A stretch of DNA of 64,000 nt from the NCBI GenBank assembly GCA_963573385.1, contig CAUYLG010065734.1, positions 54,865-118,864 of the forward strand, in the 5' to 3' direction. The notes below the pieces were generated by a model. That model was not told the origin of the DNA and searched no databases. It saw nothing but the letters and a program-made list of their open reading frames with translations. This document shows, piece by piece, positions 41,226-53,984 of this stretch. The position numbers and the translations under genes were made by a program. Within the stretch, counting starts at the first letter, position 1; each line of letters opens with the position of its first letter. This stretch comes from Cacajao melanocephalus. Its lineage: Eukaryota > Chordata > Mammalia > Primates > Pitheciidae.

Positions 41226-42089
41226 AATATGTGCATGAATGGACTATTATGACACCTTGTAGATATGACTTTTGTACCAACCTAACTTAAAAAAAAAACA
41301 AACATTACTAAACACTTGATATATGCCCTGAAAAGTGCTAGGTTTCGGGGTTACAAGAATGGATGAGACATAGTTCTTGTTCTCATAAAGCTCATCATCC
41401 CATGGTTTATATGCACAAGTCAGTAGAGAAATTCAAAAGATTGTTATAGTTACAACAGACGGGCTAAGCATGAGGAGTCCCTGGAGCACCTGAGAGGGAT
41501 GCCCAGCAAATGCTGGCAGAGGGAGTGACAGGGCGCTGTAAGGATAGTTAGGTTAGAAGAGGTCCAGGATGGACTCAGGTGGGGAGAGACAGAGTTCCTC
41601 CAGGTAGCTAAGTCCTGGGGCTTGGGCCAGAAGATGAGAGAGTGTGTGAGGCATGACAGGAACAGAGTCACTCTATGTGACTGGATGTGGAGTGCCACGG
41701 TGGGACTGGGAAGGAGACACGAGGTCGTAGAGGTCAGGAGGAGCCACTTCATCAGGGGTCTTATGAGCCAAAGGAAACTGGGGCAACCTAGGAACTTTAT
41801 ACCCCCAGAAAGTGGGGATGATCAGTAATTCTTATGACTTAAATCATGGACAATTAAAGCCAATGCAATGGATAAAAATTGAGTATCTCTGGAATCATTC
41901 ACATATCCGTGTCTGGCCTAACCACAGCGTAGGCTACCCAAGGGGTCCCTCCTTTCCTCTACCCTGGACATAATCTCACACATTGTGAGTGGCTCCTGGC
42001 TAATGGACAAGGCAAAAAACATTACGCGATGTCTCTGGATGTCCCACTTGCAGTGCCCGAGGCAAGGACTGCAGCACAGGGAGCTTAAC
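41226..42089. other. unclassified sequence
   Basis: The part at 41,310-41,440 (AGTGCTAGGTTTCGGGGTTA, ATGGATGAGACATAGTTC) looks like an ancient dispersed repeat, unnamed. No gene is seen. Confidence 0.35.
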
Positions 42090-42480
42090 TGAGAGTAGAT
42101 TCCCAGGAAGCTGGAGAGTGGACTGATGGTAGTGGGACAGGAAGGGAGGGAAGAATCTATAAAGGATCCATTGTTGAGCTAGTTACTGCTGTGGACAGCT
42201 AGATCTTAATTCTGCTGGAGACCCTGTGAGGAATTTTGTGGAACGCGCTTTAGAATTGCTCTCTGAAGGATGCAAGGTGGGAGTATTTATCCACCAACTC
42301 TCAATTTCATTGGAAGGTTGTCCCTGTGTGTGGGACATTCTGCAGCTTTGGAGAAAGCCCTGGTGCAGAAAAGCAGGAAGTCAACAAGGCAGCACAGATG
42401 TGAACCGAGACCCATCAACAGGCATGGAACTGTCCACGATGGCAGTGCTGAAATCGGGCGGGACAAGAGGAGCCTGCTAC
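42090..42480. repeat. diverged repeat family, copy A
   Basis: TTATCCACCAACTCTCAATT, CATTCTGCAGCTTTGGAGAA and AGGCAGCACAGATGTGAA match copy B at 43370-43550. The upstream half matches copy C. It is an interspersed family that I cannot name. Confidence 0.6.
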
Positions 42481-43369
42481 AGCCCACCCCTTAACCGTTC
42501 ATCTGCACATGCCTCACATTGTGTTCCCTCTGTCACTGACTCTTCAAGGTGGTGTCCAGTTGAACTCCCTAATCAAAGGCTTAAGCCAGAAGGATCTGTC
42601 AGACACAGCCAGTTTTGTTGCCATAGTTGGCCCTGAGAAGTCGTAACTGAAATTCAGCAGCTCTTTCCTTCACCACTCATCCCAGCTTTCTCACAGTCTG
42701 TGTGGGATATGCTGATCACGGACACCAGTTACTGGTCTGAAGATAATGAGGAGAGGAAGAGAGAACCCGAGGAGAAGCAGCATCACGTTACGGAGCATCA
42801 TGATATGAAGGCTTGCCTTTTCATAGTCACCAATTAAGAGCATTTTTCTCCTACAAAGGGGGGAGAAAGTTCCTTCTTTCAGTTTGGAGGGGTCAGTGGA
42901 TAAGGTCCAGAATTCTCAGGTGCATTCTTCCACATGTCTCCATTCCTGGACTCAGGGTCTCACTCTTTCTATGTTGATCCCTGACATTAGCCTTGGAGAC
43001 CTGTCAAGGCTATGCATTCAGTCTCTTTTATGGTTTTTCCACCCTTAGATTTAATTACAGTCCTGATTTTCAGCACTATCTGCCCTCTGGCTGCAAGAGA
43101 TGAGGGTCACTTTAAATGCTTCCATGGAGGCATTCTGGCTTTGACAGCCTAGCCTGAGCTGATAATTGGCTGACCTGAGCTTATGATTCTCTTTCATCAA
43201 ATCTAAGACAGTTAACAAAACCTGGCAAACTCTCCCATCATTATAACTGCTACTGCTTTCATACACAAGTGTTAGTGTAAAAGCCAATGCTTTCCTTACA
43301 CCTGGGCCTCATCCCAGTGCACTACAGGCAAAATATGTTATAGTATAGAGGGATTATTGTCACACTTAA
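42481..43369. other. stretch between repeat copies, possible old retroviral interior
   Basis: No gene is supported. The minus strand at 43051-43287 is open for 78 codons and its translation is rich in polar and leucine residues in a coiled-coil-like pattern. Between related repeat copies this could be an endogenous retroviral gag-like remnant, but that is a guess. No catalytic motif is visible. Confidence 0.25.
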
Positions 43370-43550
43370 CATCAGCTAGGGATTTATCCACCAACTCCCA
43401 ATCTTCATCGTTTGAAGGTTATCCCCATGTGGGGGCATTCTGCAGCTTTGGAAAAAGCCTTGGGGGCAGAAAAGCAGAGAGGGAAGGCAGCACAGATTTG
43501 AAGCAAGATACCATCAATGTGCATCGAACCACCCATGGGGCAGTGCTTAA
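43370..43550. repeat. diverged repeat family, copy B
   Basis: TTATCCACCAACTCCCAATC, GCATTCTGCAGCTTTGGAAA, AGGCAGCACAGATTTGAA and GGCAGTGCT align with copy A. The first half of the element is absent here. Confidence 0.65.
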
Positions 43551-43639
43551 CATGTTAACTTAAGTGATTAACATCTCCGAAGACCCTGTCATGAAGCCTT
43601 TGTTGCTGTCTTTCCAGGGAGCAGTCGAGGATCACTTTT

Positions 43640-44110
43640 TGTGTTAAGTTTGAATTCCCTAGAAACAGAGTCTGAGACAAAGTCTTCAATACAGCTACTT
43701 TCATGGGGCGGTGATCCCAGGGGATAGGACAGGGACAGTGGGGGTGGAATAGTGCTGGAGGAAAGTTCAATGAAAGAATTTGCTATTGAGATGATTACAG
43801 CTGTGTTCAACTGAGCTGTAGTTCTACTGGGGACTCTGGGCAGGATGTAGGATGCCTCTCATTATTGTGCTTCTGAAGGAAGTGAGGCTGGGCCATTTGT
43901 CTGTCAACTCCCATCCCCTATTCTTTCAGGTTACCTCTGGGAGTGTCCCCTCCCCATGCCTCTGGGCTGTGTCAGTGAAAGGCAGAGCAGCCTCTATTGC
44001 ATCAGAGAAAGCTCTGACTCCAAACAGCAGAGAGAGGCACGGTTCTTGAGGAGGGGACTTGTCCATGCTACTGGTGCTGAGGTCAAGTGGGCTGAGGCAC
44101 TGAGGTGTGC
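43640..44110. repeat. diverged repeat family, copy C
   Basis: GAATTCCCTAGAAACAGAGT, GATGATTACAGCTGTG and GTTCTACTGGGGACTCTG, then CTGTCAACTCCCATCC, follow the same order as copy A, with more divergence in the second half. Confidence 0.55.
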
Positions 44111-45074
44111 TACTCCCAGCGTCTGCTACTCCCAGCAGGCAGATTTGGATCTGGAATGTTTCCACAATGTTTGAATATGTCAACAGCTGAAACCTTGCCT
44201 GCCATAGACCATGCATTTGTTCCACAAACCTCATTTCCGTTCCTGGTGGCCCTGGCACTTCAACCCAACCTCCAAAGTCCCTAAAGGTTTGCATGAATGG
44301 GGACACGCAGCATCTGTATCGGGAGAGCAGAGGGCAGTACGCCAGCTGGGCACCTGCTTATAACTTGTTTGTCAACTTCTGTTTACGCAGGAAACAGCAG
44401 CCAGCCAGCCGTGGCACTGTACATGGAGAAAAAAAATCACATCAGCTCCTATTTTTGTATTTCGGTTGAGTAGCCTGCTGGGGCCCCAGGGAGTGTCAGG
44501 CCAAAGCGCTGTAATCCCTGGCTGGGATAAATAGTGCCTGCTCCATTTTTCTCAGTTTGGGCTCCTGGAGGCAAATGTCAACTGTTTCATCAGAAACAAA
44601 ATGCTCCCCTGCGGGACGATTTCAGCAGCTCACCTATGAAATGTATTACTTTTTCTCCACTTCTGAAAAGTCTGTCCTAGTTTTATCTTCTGCCGGCGTC
44701 ACCCCTGAGTTCTAGGTCTCCCCTGCCAAAAAAGAGACACAACGTGCCCCTTTCATGAACGAGGGATCTGGGAGTGCTTGCCGAGGGCTGCGTGTGGCTC
44801 TCTGAAAAATATACTATGGCCTTGACCTTACTAACGGCAGAAGCCCCATCAGAGTGGGACTGGACAGTCCAGGTGTGGACGGATCTGAGGACCAGGCAGG
44901 CAGAGGGGATGTTAGAGAGCAGGTGCCTCCTGCACGGAACCTCCTGGGCCCTTCCCCAAATGCAGGGGGAGCCCGTGGTGGCTTCTCTACTTTGGGACCC
45001 CCAGGACACCAGTAAGAAAAAAGGGAGGACAGAAGATTTGAGGATGCAAACAATGTCTAGGCGGACGCCAGCCA
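44111..45074. other. unique sequence, no gene seen
   Basis: No repeat or exon that I can support. The forward frame at 44774-45187 runs into the minisatellite that follows. Confidence 0.4.
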
Positions 45075-45224
45075 GGTTGGGACTGTATTCCTCAGTGTCT
45101 GGGAGTCTCCAGCATGGTCGGGACCGTATTCCTCAGTGTCTGGGGGTCTCCAGCATGGTCGGGGATCATGTTCCCCACAGTGTCTAGGGGTCTCCAGCAC
45201 ATTCGGGACCATACTCCCCACAGG
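45075..45224. repeat. 41-44-bp minisatellite, first site
   Basis: Units start at 45075, 45116, 45157 and 45201 (periods 41, 41, 44). All share CCTCAGTGTCTGGG or its variant and GTCTCCAGCA. The same unit occurs at 47187-47268. Confidence 0.93.
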
Positions 45225-45294
45225 ACCCAAGGCTATTTCCCAGGGGGGCAGTGGGAAGAGCATGTGTGCTGAGTGGACCTTGATGTGAATCTCA

Positions 45295-45445
45295 CTTCCC
45301 ATTTGTCATGTGTCACATTGAGCAAGTGACGGAGTCTCAAGGCCTGCTCCTGTGTTTCCAACAAGGGCATAACATTTTTCACCCCATAGGGTTGTCACGG
45401 GATTAATGAGGTGACACAGGCAACTTGCTGGCCCTGCATGAAGCT
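45295..45445 (+). repeat. MIR SINE
   Basis: CATTGAGCAAGTGACGGAGT, CACCCCATAGGGTTGTCACG and GGATTAATGAGGTGACACAG show the forward MIR order. Confidence 0.7.
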
Positions 45446-45947
45446 TAACAAAAACCAGCTTCTTTTCCTTTTCCTGATGTGTAGGGAAAAAAGATCAAGC
45501 TCTGTAGCTCATTGCCTGGAAAGCACATGGGCTTTGGATGGTGAGCCACACCGTCTTCCCGCCAACCTCCAGGCCGTCTGAAGCGTGATTAAAAGAATGG
45601 CTTCAGCTGTTGGGAGCACCAGGCGCTACCTCCCTCTTTGATCTGCTTGGTTAAAAAATTTCTATCCTTACCATAGCCTCACTTTAGGCTTTTCAGTTCT
45701 GCAGGATTTCCTAATTCTCCTTTAAGTAAAGAACAAAAAGGAGCCAGCACTTAGCAGCTGCTTCTTTTTCCTGCTGGTCATTACTCTGTAGCGGTTTGGG
45801 TTGAAAGTCCTAGTGAATGACTCATGAGGATGGAGAATACTAGACCTGAGGCTCCAAACTAGTTGGAAAACCTGATCCCCTGGCAGCTGAGCCAACACCT
45901 GATCTGTTTCTTTCAAGGTTTCTAAAAGAATGGGTGCAAGTCGGTGA

Positions 45948-46018
45948 TTGTGCTGAGCACAGAGAAGCTTTATATGTGTTAACTCGTTGGCTCCTCACAA
46001 TACCCTGGAAGGCAGGTG
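45948..46018 (-). repeat. MIR, first part, split by an LTR
   Basis: GTGATTGTGCTGAGCACAGA and GTGTTAACTCGTTGGCTCCT with CACAATACCCTGGAAGGCAG are reversed MIR. The remainder resumes at 46741. Confidence 0.72.
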
Positions 46019-46740
<722 letters not shown>

Positions 46741-46902
46741 TGGTGCTCATTGTTGTCACCCATTTTACAGATTGGGAAGGTGAGGAACAGAGGGGTGGAG
46801 AAACTTGCCTAAGGTCATACAGAGTAAGTGGCACAGCTGGGGTTTTGGCCACAGTATTTTGGATCCAGAGTTTGTGTAAGTGACCACTCTGCTGTACTAC
46901 CA
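46741..46902 (-). repeat. MIR, second part
   Basis: CACCCATTTTACAGATTGGG, AACTTGCCTAAGGTCATACA and GAGTAAGTGGCACAGCTGGG continue the reversed MIR core. Confidence 0.8.
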
Positions 46903-46956
46903 AGAATTCAACCAAAGGTAAATTCTCTATTCTTTTAAATATTATTGATTCATTGA

Positions 46957-47072
46957 TTGAGACAGGGTCTCTCTATGTTGCCCAGGCTGGCCTCAAACTC
47001 ATGGGCTCAAGCCACCCTCCTTCCTTGGCCTCCTGGTCCTGAGGTCACAGTCGTGCACCACTGTGCCCTGCC
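46957..47072 (-). mobile_element. single Alu monomer (FLAM-like), antisense
   Basis: GAGACAGGGTCTCTCTATGT, CCCAGGCTGGCCTCAAACTC and GTCGTGCACCACTGTGCCCT cover one monomer only. Divergence is high, so it may be a fossil monomer or a deleted Alu. Confidence 0.7.
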
Positions 47073-47186
47073 AAGTTCTCTACTTTTACTGGATGCCCGG
47101 AACAATTCCTGGTGCAAAGAATGTGTCTTCCACTCCAGCTCAAGGGCTCCTGTGCACAGGGCTGACGGGGCATTTGGGATTCCAGC

Positions 47187-47268
47187 ACGTTCGGGGACCA
47201 CATTCCTCACAGTGTCTGGGGGTCTCCAGCACATTCGGGGACCACATTCCTCACAGTGTCTGGGGGGA
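47187..47268. repeat. 44-bp minisatellite, second site
   Basis: Two 44-base units start at 47189 and 47233. Both have TTCGGGGACCACATTCCTCA and GTGTCTGGGG. It is the same family as the array at 45075-45224. Confidence 0.93.
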
Positions 47269-47659
47269 CTTGGAGAGTGCACATGGAGCAACCCATAAGG
47301 TTTGACATCCTGGGAGATCAGTGGCTGTGGGGCCTGATCACACATCTTGACTGTACTCAAATAAGGCAGAAAATACCTGCTAATTTAGTTCTAGGGTTAG
47401 CTGTAGGTGAAACATAGAACTGAGAAGCAATTTTTCTCCTTTTGACCTTAAAACAAGGGCGAAAAGGCAGAGTGAGCTGAGCTTTGCTGCCCAGAAGCTG
47501 CCAGTCCCAGTTGTTTCTGTCTGAGGGGTGTTTGGGGGTGGGGGCTCTTGCCCCTGTGTGCAGTGAGCAGATGGGGCAAGTGGGTGGCGTGGATGGGGGA
47601 GGGACAGCATCAGTTGTGAGGTCAGCAGACATTTTTCTTCAGAAAGAGAACGTCTGAAA

Positions 47660-47703
47660 GCCGGGTGCAGTGGCTCATGCCTGTAATTCCCTCACTTTGG
47701 GTG
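47660..47703 (+). mobile_element. Alu 5' stub
   Basis: CCGGGTGCAGTGGCTCATGC followed by CTGTAATTCC and CACTTTGGG is the first 45 or so bases of an Alu. The rest is absent. Confidence 0.8.
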
Positions 47704-49847
47704 GGAGTGGGGCAGGAGCAGAGCGAGAGTGACAGAAGCTGAGTCTTCTGGGAACTGGGGCTGGAGGAGGACTCGGCAAAGGGGACAGGGCCACCAACCC
47801 CGCAGACATGGGACTGAGAGAGGAGGCTTTGACTGTGGACGGAGGGAATGGAGCCGCACATAGACCGTTGGCAAAAATGACCCCAGTACTTTCCCGCCCT
47901 GTGTTTCTGCTCTTGGTGGGGGCGGGGTCCCACACAGACTCTGGGCTTAGCTGTGTACCTCACTTTGACCAGTGGGACATTAAAGTCGAAGGCTGGAAAG
48001 CCCACGTTCCCTGAGGCTTGTCCTCTTGCTGGGCCTGGAGCCCCGAGGCTCCCATGGGCACAGGCCCAAGCCAGCCTGCTAGAAGGTGAGATGTCGCCCA
48101 GGGGAGAACTGGGGAGCCCTGGCCGATGGTCTGCTGCGTGCAGAATGGGTGAGGAAGCCCAGTGAGACTATCCAGTTGCCAACACACCAGCCTGGGGAGC
48201 CCGACATGTGAGCGAGCCCAGCCGGGACCAGCAGGGACTGAACATTCACCCAGACACCCCGCAGATTCGTGGGGAGGAGCCACGGTGGCTGTGGTGTGTA
48301 GCTTTGGTGCCGCTGTTTTCCTGTCATTTGTTAGACAGCAGAAGCTCCCTGGTGTAGCCTGAAAGCCACTGTGAAAAGCAGAAGGCCACCCACCCTCCCA
48401 GCTCTAGCTCTGTGGGCCCCACCTACAAAGGCCACGGGGAGGCCGGGACCACAGGGGAGAGAGCAAGGACCTTGCTGGAGCCAGTGGGTGAAGGGACCCT
48501 CTAGAGGAGAGCTTGGAGGTACAGGGGACTTTGCTGATGACTGGCTGTGGGCTCCCAAGGTCAAAGTGGAGGGATTTGAATGCTGGAGTGGGTGGGCAAT
48601 GGGGTCAGAAGGGTGAGCGCTGTCAACAGGCTCACAGGGCTTGCTAAGACAGCTGGTCCAATCCAGTTCAATGAGCACGTCCTGAGGTCCCATGGGGCAC
48701 GGCCCAGGACCAGCTGCTGCAGGACCTGTGTCTGCTGTCCACTGAGTGTGCAGAGCGGCACCCAGCCCTGGCAGCATACGCGGCACTGCTCACTCACCAC
48801 GCTGAAGAAGGAGCCGGTCCTTAGCCCTTCCCACTAACAGTCAGTGGGTTTCCTTCTCTGTGGGACACGTTCTTGTTTTTAATTATGCATGTCATAGGAA
48901 CATCAGATTCACCTAGCAGAAACGTCACTTGTTATCCATGTGTCTGTTTTGTGGGGTGAAGGCTACCTAGCGGGGTGACAAAGTAAGAGACAGGAGCACC
49001 CCTGCCATGAGCCGCAGGCCCTCTCCGTGCTCCGCTTGGTCATGGAGAGACCTTGAACTTGCTGCTTTGAGGGCTCATTAGCATGTAAACCAGCTATTAT
49101 TAGATTTCCAAGCCCATATCTATGTTTTATTAATCTGTGTAATGAAGTTCCCTTTCTCCCGAGCACCAACAGGGAGGCGTTTGCCCAGGAAGGCTGTGCC
49201 TGTGGTAGGGACTCATGACCCCAGCCTGTAACAAGGGCCGTGTGCATTTTGCAGCCTGGTGGGGCCTATGGCCAGGAGCACCATTCTGCAGTTCTGGGTC
49301 CCCTGACAATTTAATGTGGCCTCTACCTGCTCTTCTGGAAGGGCCACCTCACCCAGAACCAACCTTCAGCTCAATTGCTTCCCACCCTGGAGGGATGCTG
49401 GGGAACCCCTAGAACGCCCAGCCTACCCCGAGGCCAGCAGCTATTTCTTGCTTCTGTTTTAAGGACCTGCAGTCTGAAGCTACCATTCCTTGGAGTCTCA
49501 GAGTGATTAGCCTTTCTGAGCTGTTGGCTTTGGAAAATATGGCCTTTTAAAACTTGGCCATGAAACCATTGGATTTTATAGCCCAAGGAGCCACCTTGGA
49601 ACATCCTGTGAAGCCCCCTTGAGAAGCAGACACAGACAGGACCAGTGATTTGCTGAAGGTCTGGTCTGACCTGTGTGAGAGTTTGCCAGGGCCTTCCTCC
49701 GTGTGAGACAGTCTTCTTGGTTTAGACAGATTTTTCTGCCTTGCTGCTCCAAATGAAACAATCACTACATTTTATTTAAACAAGCCTGTGTTTTGAAGGG
49801 CACTATGGTACACGAGGGAGATCTCTGGGCATTTATTAATTTATCTG
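47704..49847. other. unique stretch, no gene supported
   Basis: About 2.1 kb of GC-rich then mixed unique DNA. Overlapping frames on both strands (for example 48331-48786 antisense and 48371-48616 sense) look like chance. No repeat that I recognise. Confidence 0.4.
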
Positions 49848-50214
49848 TGTTAGTCCGTGCTCATGCTGCTAATAAAGACATACCCATGGCTGGGTAATTT
49901 ATGAAGGAAAGAGGTTTAACTGACTCACAGTTCAGCATGGCTGAAGAGGCCTCAGGAAACTTATAATCATGGCAGAAGGGAAAGCAAACATGTCCTTCTT
50001 CACATGGTGGCTGCAACAAAAAGTGCTGAACCAAAGGGGAAAAGCCCCTTAAAAACCATCAGCTCTCATGAGAACTCACTACCATGAGAACAGCATGAAG
50101 GTAACTTCCCCTGTGAGTCAATCACCTCCCACTGGGTCCCTCCCATGACTTGCGGGGATTATGGGAACCACAATTCAAGATGAGATTTGGGTGGCGATAT
50201 AGCCAAACCATATC
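49848..50214 (-). mobile_element. MaLR LTR (THE1/MST type), antisense
   Basis: TGTTAGTCCGTGCTCATGCT, GACATACCCATGGCTGGGTA, CTTATAATCATGGCAGAAGG, AATCACCTCCCACTGGGTCC and CAAGATGAGATTTGGGTGG, ending AAACCATATCA. Nearly full length. Confidence 0.9.
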
Positions 50215-50466
50215 ATCCATCCATTCATCCATCCATTCATCATCTGTTCATCCTTTTCTCATCCATCCTTCATCCATCATACACTCATCCATCTACTATC
50301 ATCTGTCCATCCTCTCATCCATTCATCACCCATCATCCATCCACTCATCTACTATCATCTGTCCATCCTTCTCTCATCCATTCATCACTCATCATCCATC
50401 CACTCATCTACTATCATCTGTCCATCCTTCTGTCATTCATCCTTCGTCTGTCCATCCGTCCATCTG
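50215..50466. repeat. (ATCC)-type array with 56-59-bp higher-order units
   Basis: Tetranucleotide-derived sequence. CTACTATCATCTGTCCATCC recurs at 50293, 50349 and 50408, so a longer unit has been duplicated on top of the simple repeat. The array begins directly at the LTR edge. Confidence 0.93.
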
Positions 50467-51974
50467 GAGTGGTGAAAGAGATGAGGGTTGCTCACCTTAC
50501 AGAGTGTGCAGGGTCATGCGGAGGCTGACAGTGGGTATTGTAGCCGGAGTGGTTAGGGTGGGTTTCTCCAATCAAGTGCTTTGATATGAAACCCAAAGAA
50601 TGAGAAGCCATTAGCCACTCAGAAAACAGGACAAACCCCGTCCCTTCTTGCTCCGTACCATAGAAGATCATTTTGAAGTGTCAGACTCTTCCCTCCTTGC
50701 CATTGGTGCCACATTTATGTGCCAGCTGTTCTCTCTCCCCTCCTCTTTGCTTTCCCTAAATCTTTTTGACAAGACGTTCACAGAAAGTGGTGCAGGACTG
50801 AGACACAACCCAGGCACCCTCCCTCGTCCTGCCTTCCATAACAGGTGCATTTCATCTTCAAGGCTGCAAAACAGCTGCACTGCTTCCGGGTATTGCATGC
50901 ACATCCCAGGCAGGAAGGAGGCAGAGGGGACAAAGAAGCCACCTCACTTAGATTCTTTTCCCGAGGCCTGCAGGGTGGATCTACAGGGAAGGCTCTGAGC
51001 TGAGAGGAGTTCTCAGCATGGTTGTAGTGTCAGGAGTTTGGGAGTCACAGAGCCTGGACCCTGTGACTTTGTTCCTTCAAATCAGGCTTCTGACTCATCA
51101 ATGTCCCCCTGCCTCTGTTGAGACTCACTGCTCAGTGGACAAGCTGAAGAGCTCCCTGGAAACAGCACATTTGCAGCCAAAGCAGCTCAAAAGGATCAGG
51201 AAGGAGGGGCAGTGTGCACTCCATCCTTGTGGGGCTTCTGGCCCAAGGCCTGCGTGTGTTTACAAGCCCGGCTCATGCCTTTGTGATCTGAGGCTCTTTG
51301 GGGCGATGTGTGACGAGTGCTGCTAAATCTGTTAGGGACCGCATTTCCCCAGCCTGGTCTGGGCTGGGTCTGAGTGTTCACAGCCTGGTAACTGCATGTG
51401 AGGAGGGATGGAGCTTTGATCACAAGCAGTGTAATTTGTCATCTCTTTCTCCACCTGGACATTCACCTCAGCCTCTCCCTCCTTGTTCCTTTAATAACAT
51501 TTATTTTAACCAGTCACTTGTGTCATTTTTCTTGATTCACTTTACCTTGGGCACTTTCATCATTTTCCTCACAAAATCAAGGCTCAAATTTAATTTCCCT
51601 CTCCCATTTAGCAGCCTGGTGGAGTGGCCGGGAATGGGAGGAGGACGTGGGGAGGCACGAGGCGAGGGGTCCTGGGGGTCTCCGGCAGGAAGGGCTGCAT
51701 CTTTCAAGGGGCATATGGGCTGGAGGGAAATGCTGCATCATTGCAATTGGTAGGTGGGGTGCTCGTTCCTTGTGGGTGAGTGGAGGGACTCTTCAAGCCC
51801 TTCTCCTGGGGCCCCTCCTGGGAAATTTTCCCAAGTCCAATTAGGCCCTATCTGGCTCTCTGTCTGGCCAGGGTGCCCGCTGGGGAGTTGGCTGAGACCT
51901 CCGTAGGAGGTGTCCATGCCTGGGTCTGCTTGGGTGCCCAGAGCCTGGGGCCATTTAGAGAGCACTGGCCGAGC
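50467..51974. other. unique sequence, no gene seen
   Basis: Mixed DNA with no nameable repeat or supported exon. The largest forward frame (51298-51753) has no recognisable family. Confidence 0.4.
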
Positions 51975-52065
51975 ACTGGGAGACCAGGCTGCAGTCCCGT
52001 CAGGTAGAACTCATGGTGTGACCTTGGGCAAGTGGGTCCCTATCTTCGCACTTTCTGGAAGTGAG
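51975..52065 (+). repeat. possible MIR fragment
   Basis: ACTCATGGTGTGACCTTGGG followed by CAAGTGGGTCCCTATCTTCG resembles the MIR core. Confidence 0.45.
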
Positions 52066-52471
52066 GGAGCTGGGCTGGGTGGCCGTGGAGCTGGGCTGGG
52101 TGGCCGCAGCTCTGTACAGCTTCTCATCAGCATCGCTGATGTGCCCAGGTGCTCCATCTCTGTGATGGGATCACAGATTCAGTAGGTATGCAGGGACCTG
52201 GGGACCTGGCAGCGCTCCCTTGCTCTGTTGAAGCCACTTACTTAGATTTCCCTACAGGGTGGTGAATAGGGCCAGCCTGGTCTGAGCCAGCAACCAAGTT
52301 CCTCCTTTGTCCTGAGTCCTGTGGGGCTTGGGGAGGCCACAGCAGCCCATGTGGGTCTTGCTTTCCTTTAAAGTCTAGGCGATGACTCTCAAGGGAGGGG
52401 GTAGTTTTGTAACCCCTCCTCCCAGGAGACATCGGACAATGTTTGGAGCGATTTTCAGCTGTGGCAATCAG

Positions 52472-52511
52472 AGGTGTGTGTGTGTGCGTGTGTGTGTGTG
52501 TGTGTGTGTCC
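52472..52511. repeat. (TG)n microsatellite
   Basis: Nearly twenty TG dinucleotides with one CG interruption, next to an MLT1 LTR. Confidence 0.95.
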
Positions 52512-52868
52512 AAAATGTCAATAGAGTCCCCTACCCAATTTGTATGTTGAAATCCTAACCGTTAAGATGTCAGAGTGTGACTGTATTTACAGTTTTTTCA
52601 GAATTAAATTAAAATGGGATCATTAGGGTGGGCCCTAACCCATTATGACTTGCGTCTTTATAAGAAGAGGGGATGGAGACACAGACACACACAGAGGGAC
52701 GACCCTGTGGGTACAGAGAGGAGACGGCGTCTACAAGCCAAGGAGAGAGGCCTCAGGAGAAACCATCCTGTCAGTGCCTTGATCTCACTTCCAGCCTGCA
52801 GGACTGTGGGGTTAAGCTGCTGGGCTGTGTTGCTTTGCCATGACAGCCCTTGTAAAGCCAAGCCAGTG
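52512..52868 (+). mobile_element. MLT1-type MaLR LTR
   Basis: TTTGTATGTTGAAATCCTAA, GGGTGGGCCCTAACCCATTA, GTCTTTATAAGAAGAGGGG, AGACACAGACACACACAGAG and CAAGCCAAGGAGAGAGGCCT give the MLT1 order. Confidence 0.88.
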
Positions 52869-53529
52869 ATGGAGTTCCAGGAGCAAAGCCGGGGCTGGCT
52901 GGCAGAGCAGGCTTAGGACAGAAAGTGACTCCTGTTGAGGGGTGTGGATCTTTCCCACCGCGTGGCTTCTCTTCCCCTTTTTGTTTTCCTTATTTTAAAA
53001 ATTCCTGTCTTAAGATTTTTTTGCTGACTCCATGGGCTGGAGCCCTGGCACTGGGAAGAGATGAGCTTACGGGGTTTTGATTCCAGCTGCCTCTCTGCCT
53101 CTGCTCTGGGTGGCCCTTGGACCCTGAGGCTGGGGGTCTCTGAGCTGGGGAGCTGTCTGGGTGAGGTGGTTCCTGCCATGTGGTTGAGGCTCCAGGAACT
53201 TGGACTCCCAGTATCCCCTCCCCCGGCAGCCACAGGCAGGGGCTCATTGACTGGCAGCAGCTTCTGGGGTCCCAGCAGGAGGGACATGGGGAGGAAAGCA
53301 ATCTGCAGTGTCCCAAACAGCGAGAGGGCAGCAAGCAACAGGGGGTGAAGCCCCCTGGATCACAGAGAAAAGACGACCAGGAAAAAAAGAGCGTGTACAG
53401 GATTCAGTCCTGTTTTTGTAAAAAAAAATCTGTAGAAAATATTGACAGAATCGACTCACACATGATCACAATTATTACAGGGGTATTACAGCTGGACAGT
53501 GGTAAGGAGCATGAGCCGAAGGAGTTTTT
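52869..53529. other. unique sequence, no gene seen
   Basis: GC-rich unique DNA. Overlapping frames on both strands (52913-53338 antisense, 53180-53566 sense) have no family resemblance. Confidence 0.4.
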
Positions 53530-53840
53530 ACATCTCTTTTATTTTTTTATTTATTTAGTTTTTTGAGACGGAGTCTTTGTTGCCCAGGCTGAAGTACAGC
53601 ATGCGATCTCAGCTTACTGCAACCTCCACCTCTGGGTTCAAGCGATCCTCCCACCTCAGCCCCCAGAGTAGCTGGGGTTACTGGTATGCAGCACCACTCC
53701 TGGCTAATTTTTGTATTCTTAGTAGAGATGGGGTTTCACCAAATTGGCCAGGCTGGTCTCGAACTCCTGACTTCAAGTGATCCGCCCGCCTTGGCCTCCC
53801 AAAGTGCTGGGATTACAGGTGTGAACCACTGCAGCCAGCT
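53530..53840 (-). mobile_element. full-length Alu, antisense
   Basis: (ATTT) T-tail, GAGACGGAGTCTTTGTTGCC, both arms, ending GAACCACTGCAGCCAGCT. Confidence 0.95.
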
Positions 53841-53984
53841 ACATTCTTTTAAAAATGATGTAAAACATATTATTTTTGTAATAAGGATAAAACGATAATT
53901 AAAAAAACCTTGCTTCTCTCCAGAGAAGAAAGGGACAAGGACTGGCCCTTTGGCACCAGCCGCCCGGGCTCCTGTCCCCTTGTA

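Noticed and set aside
43051..43287. Named retroviral gene fragment
   Set aside because: The translation only has a coiled-coil look. No diagnostic motif is visible, so no gene name or family was assigned.
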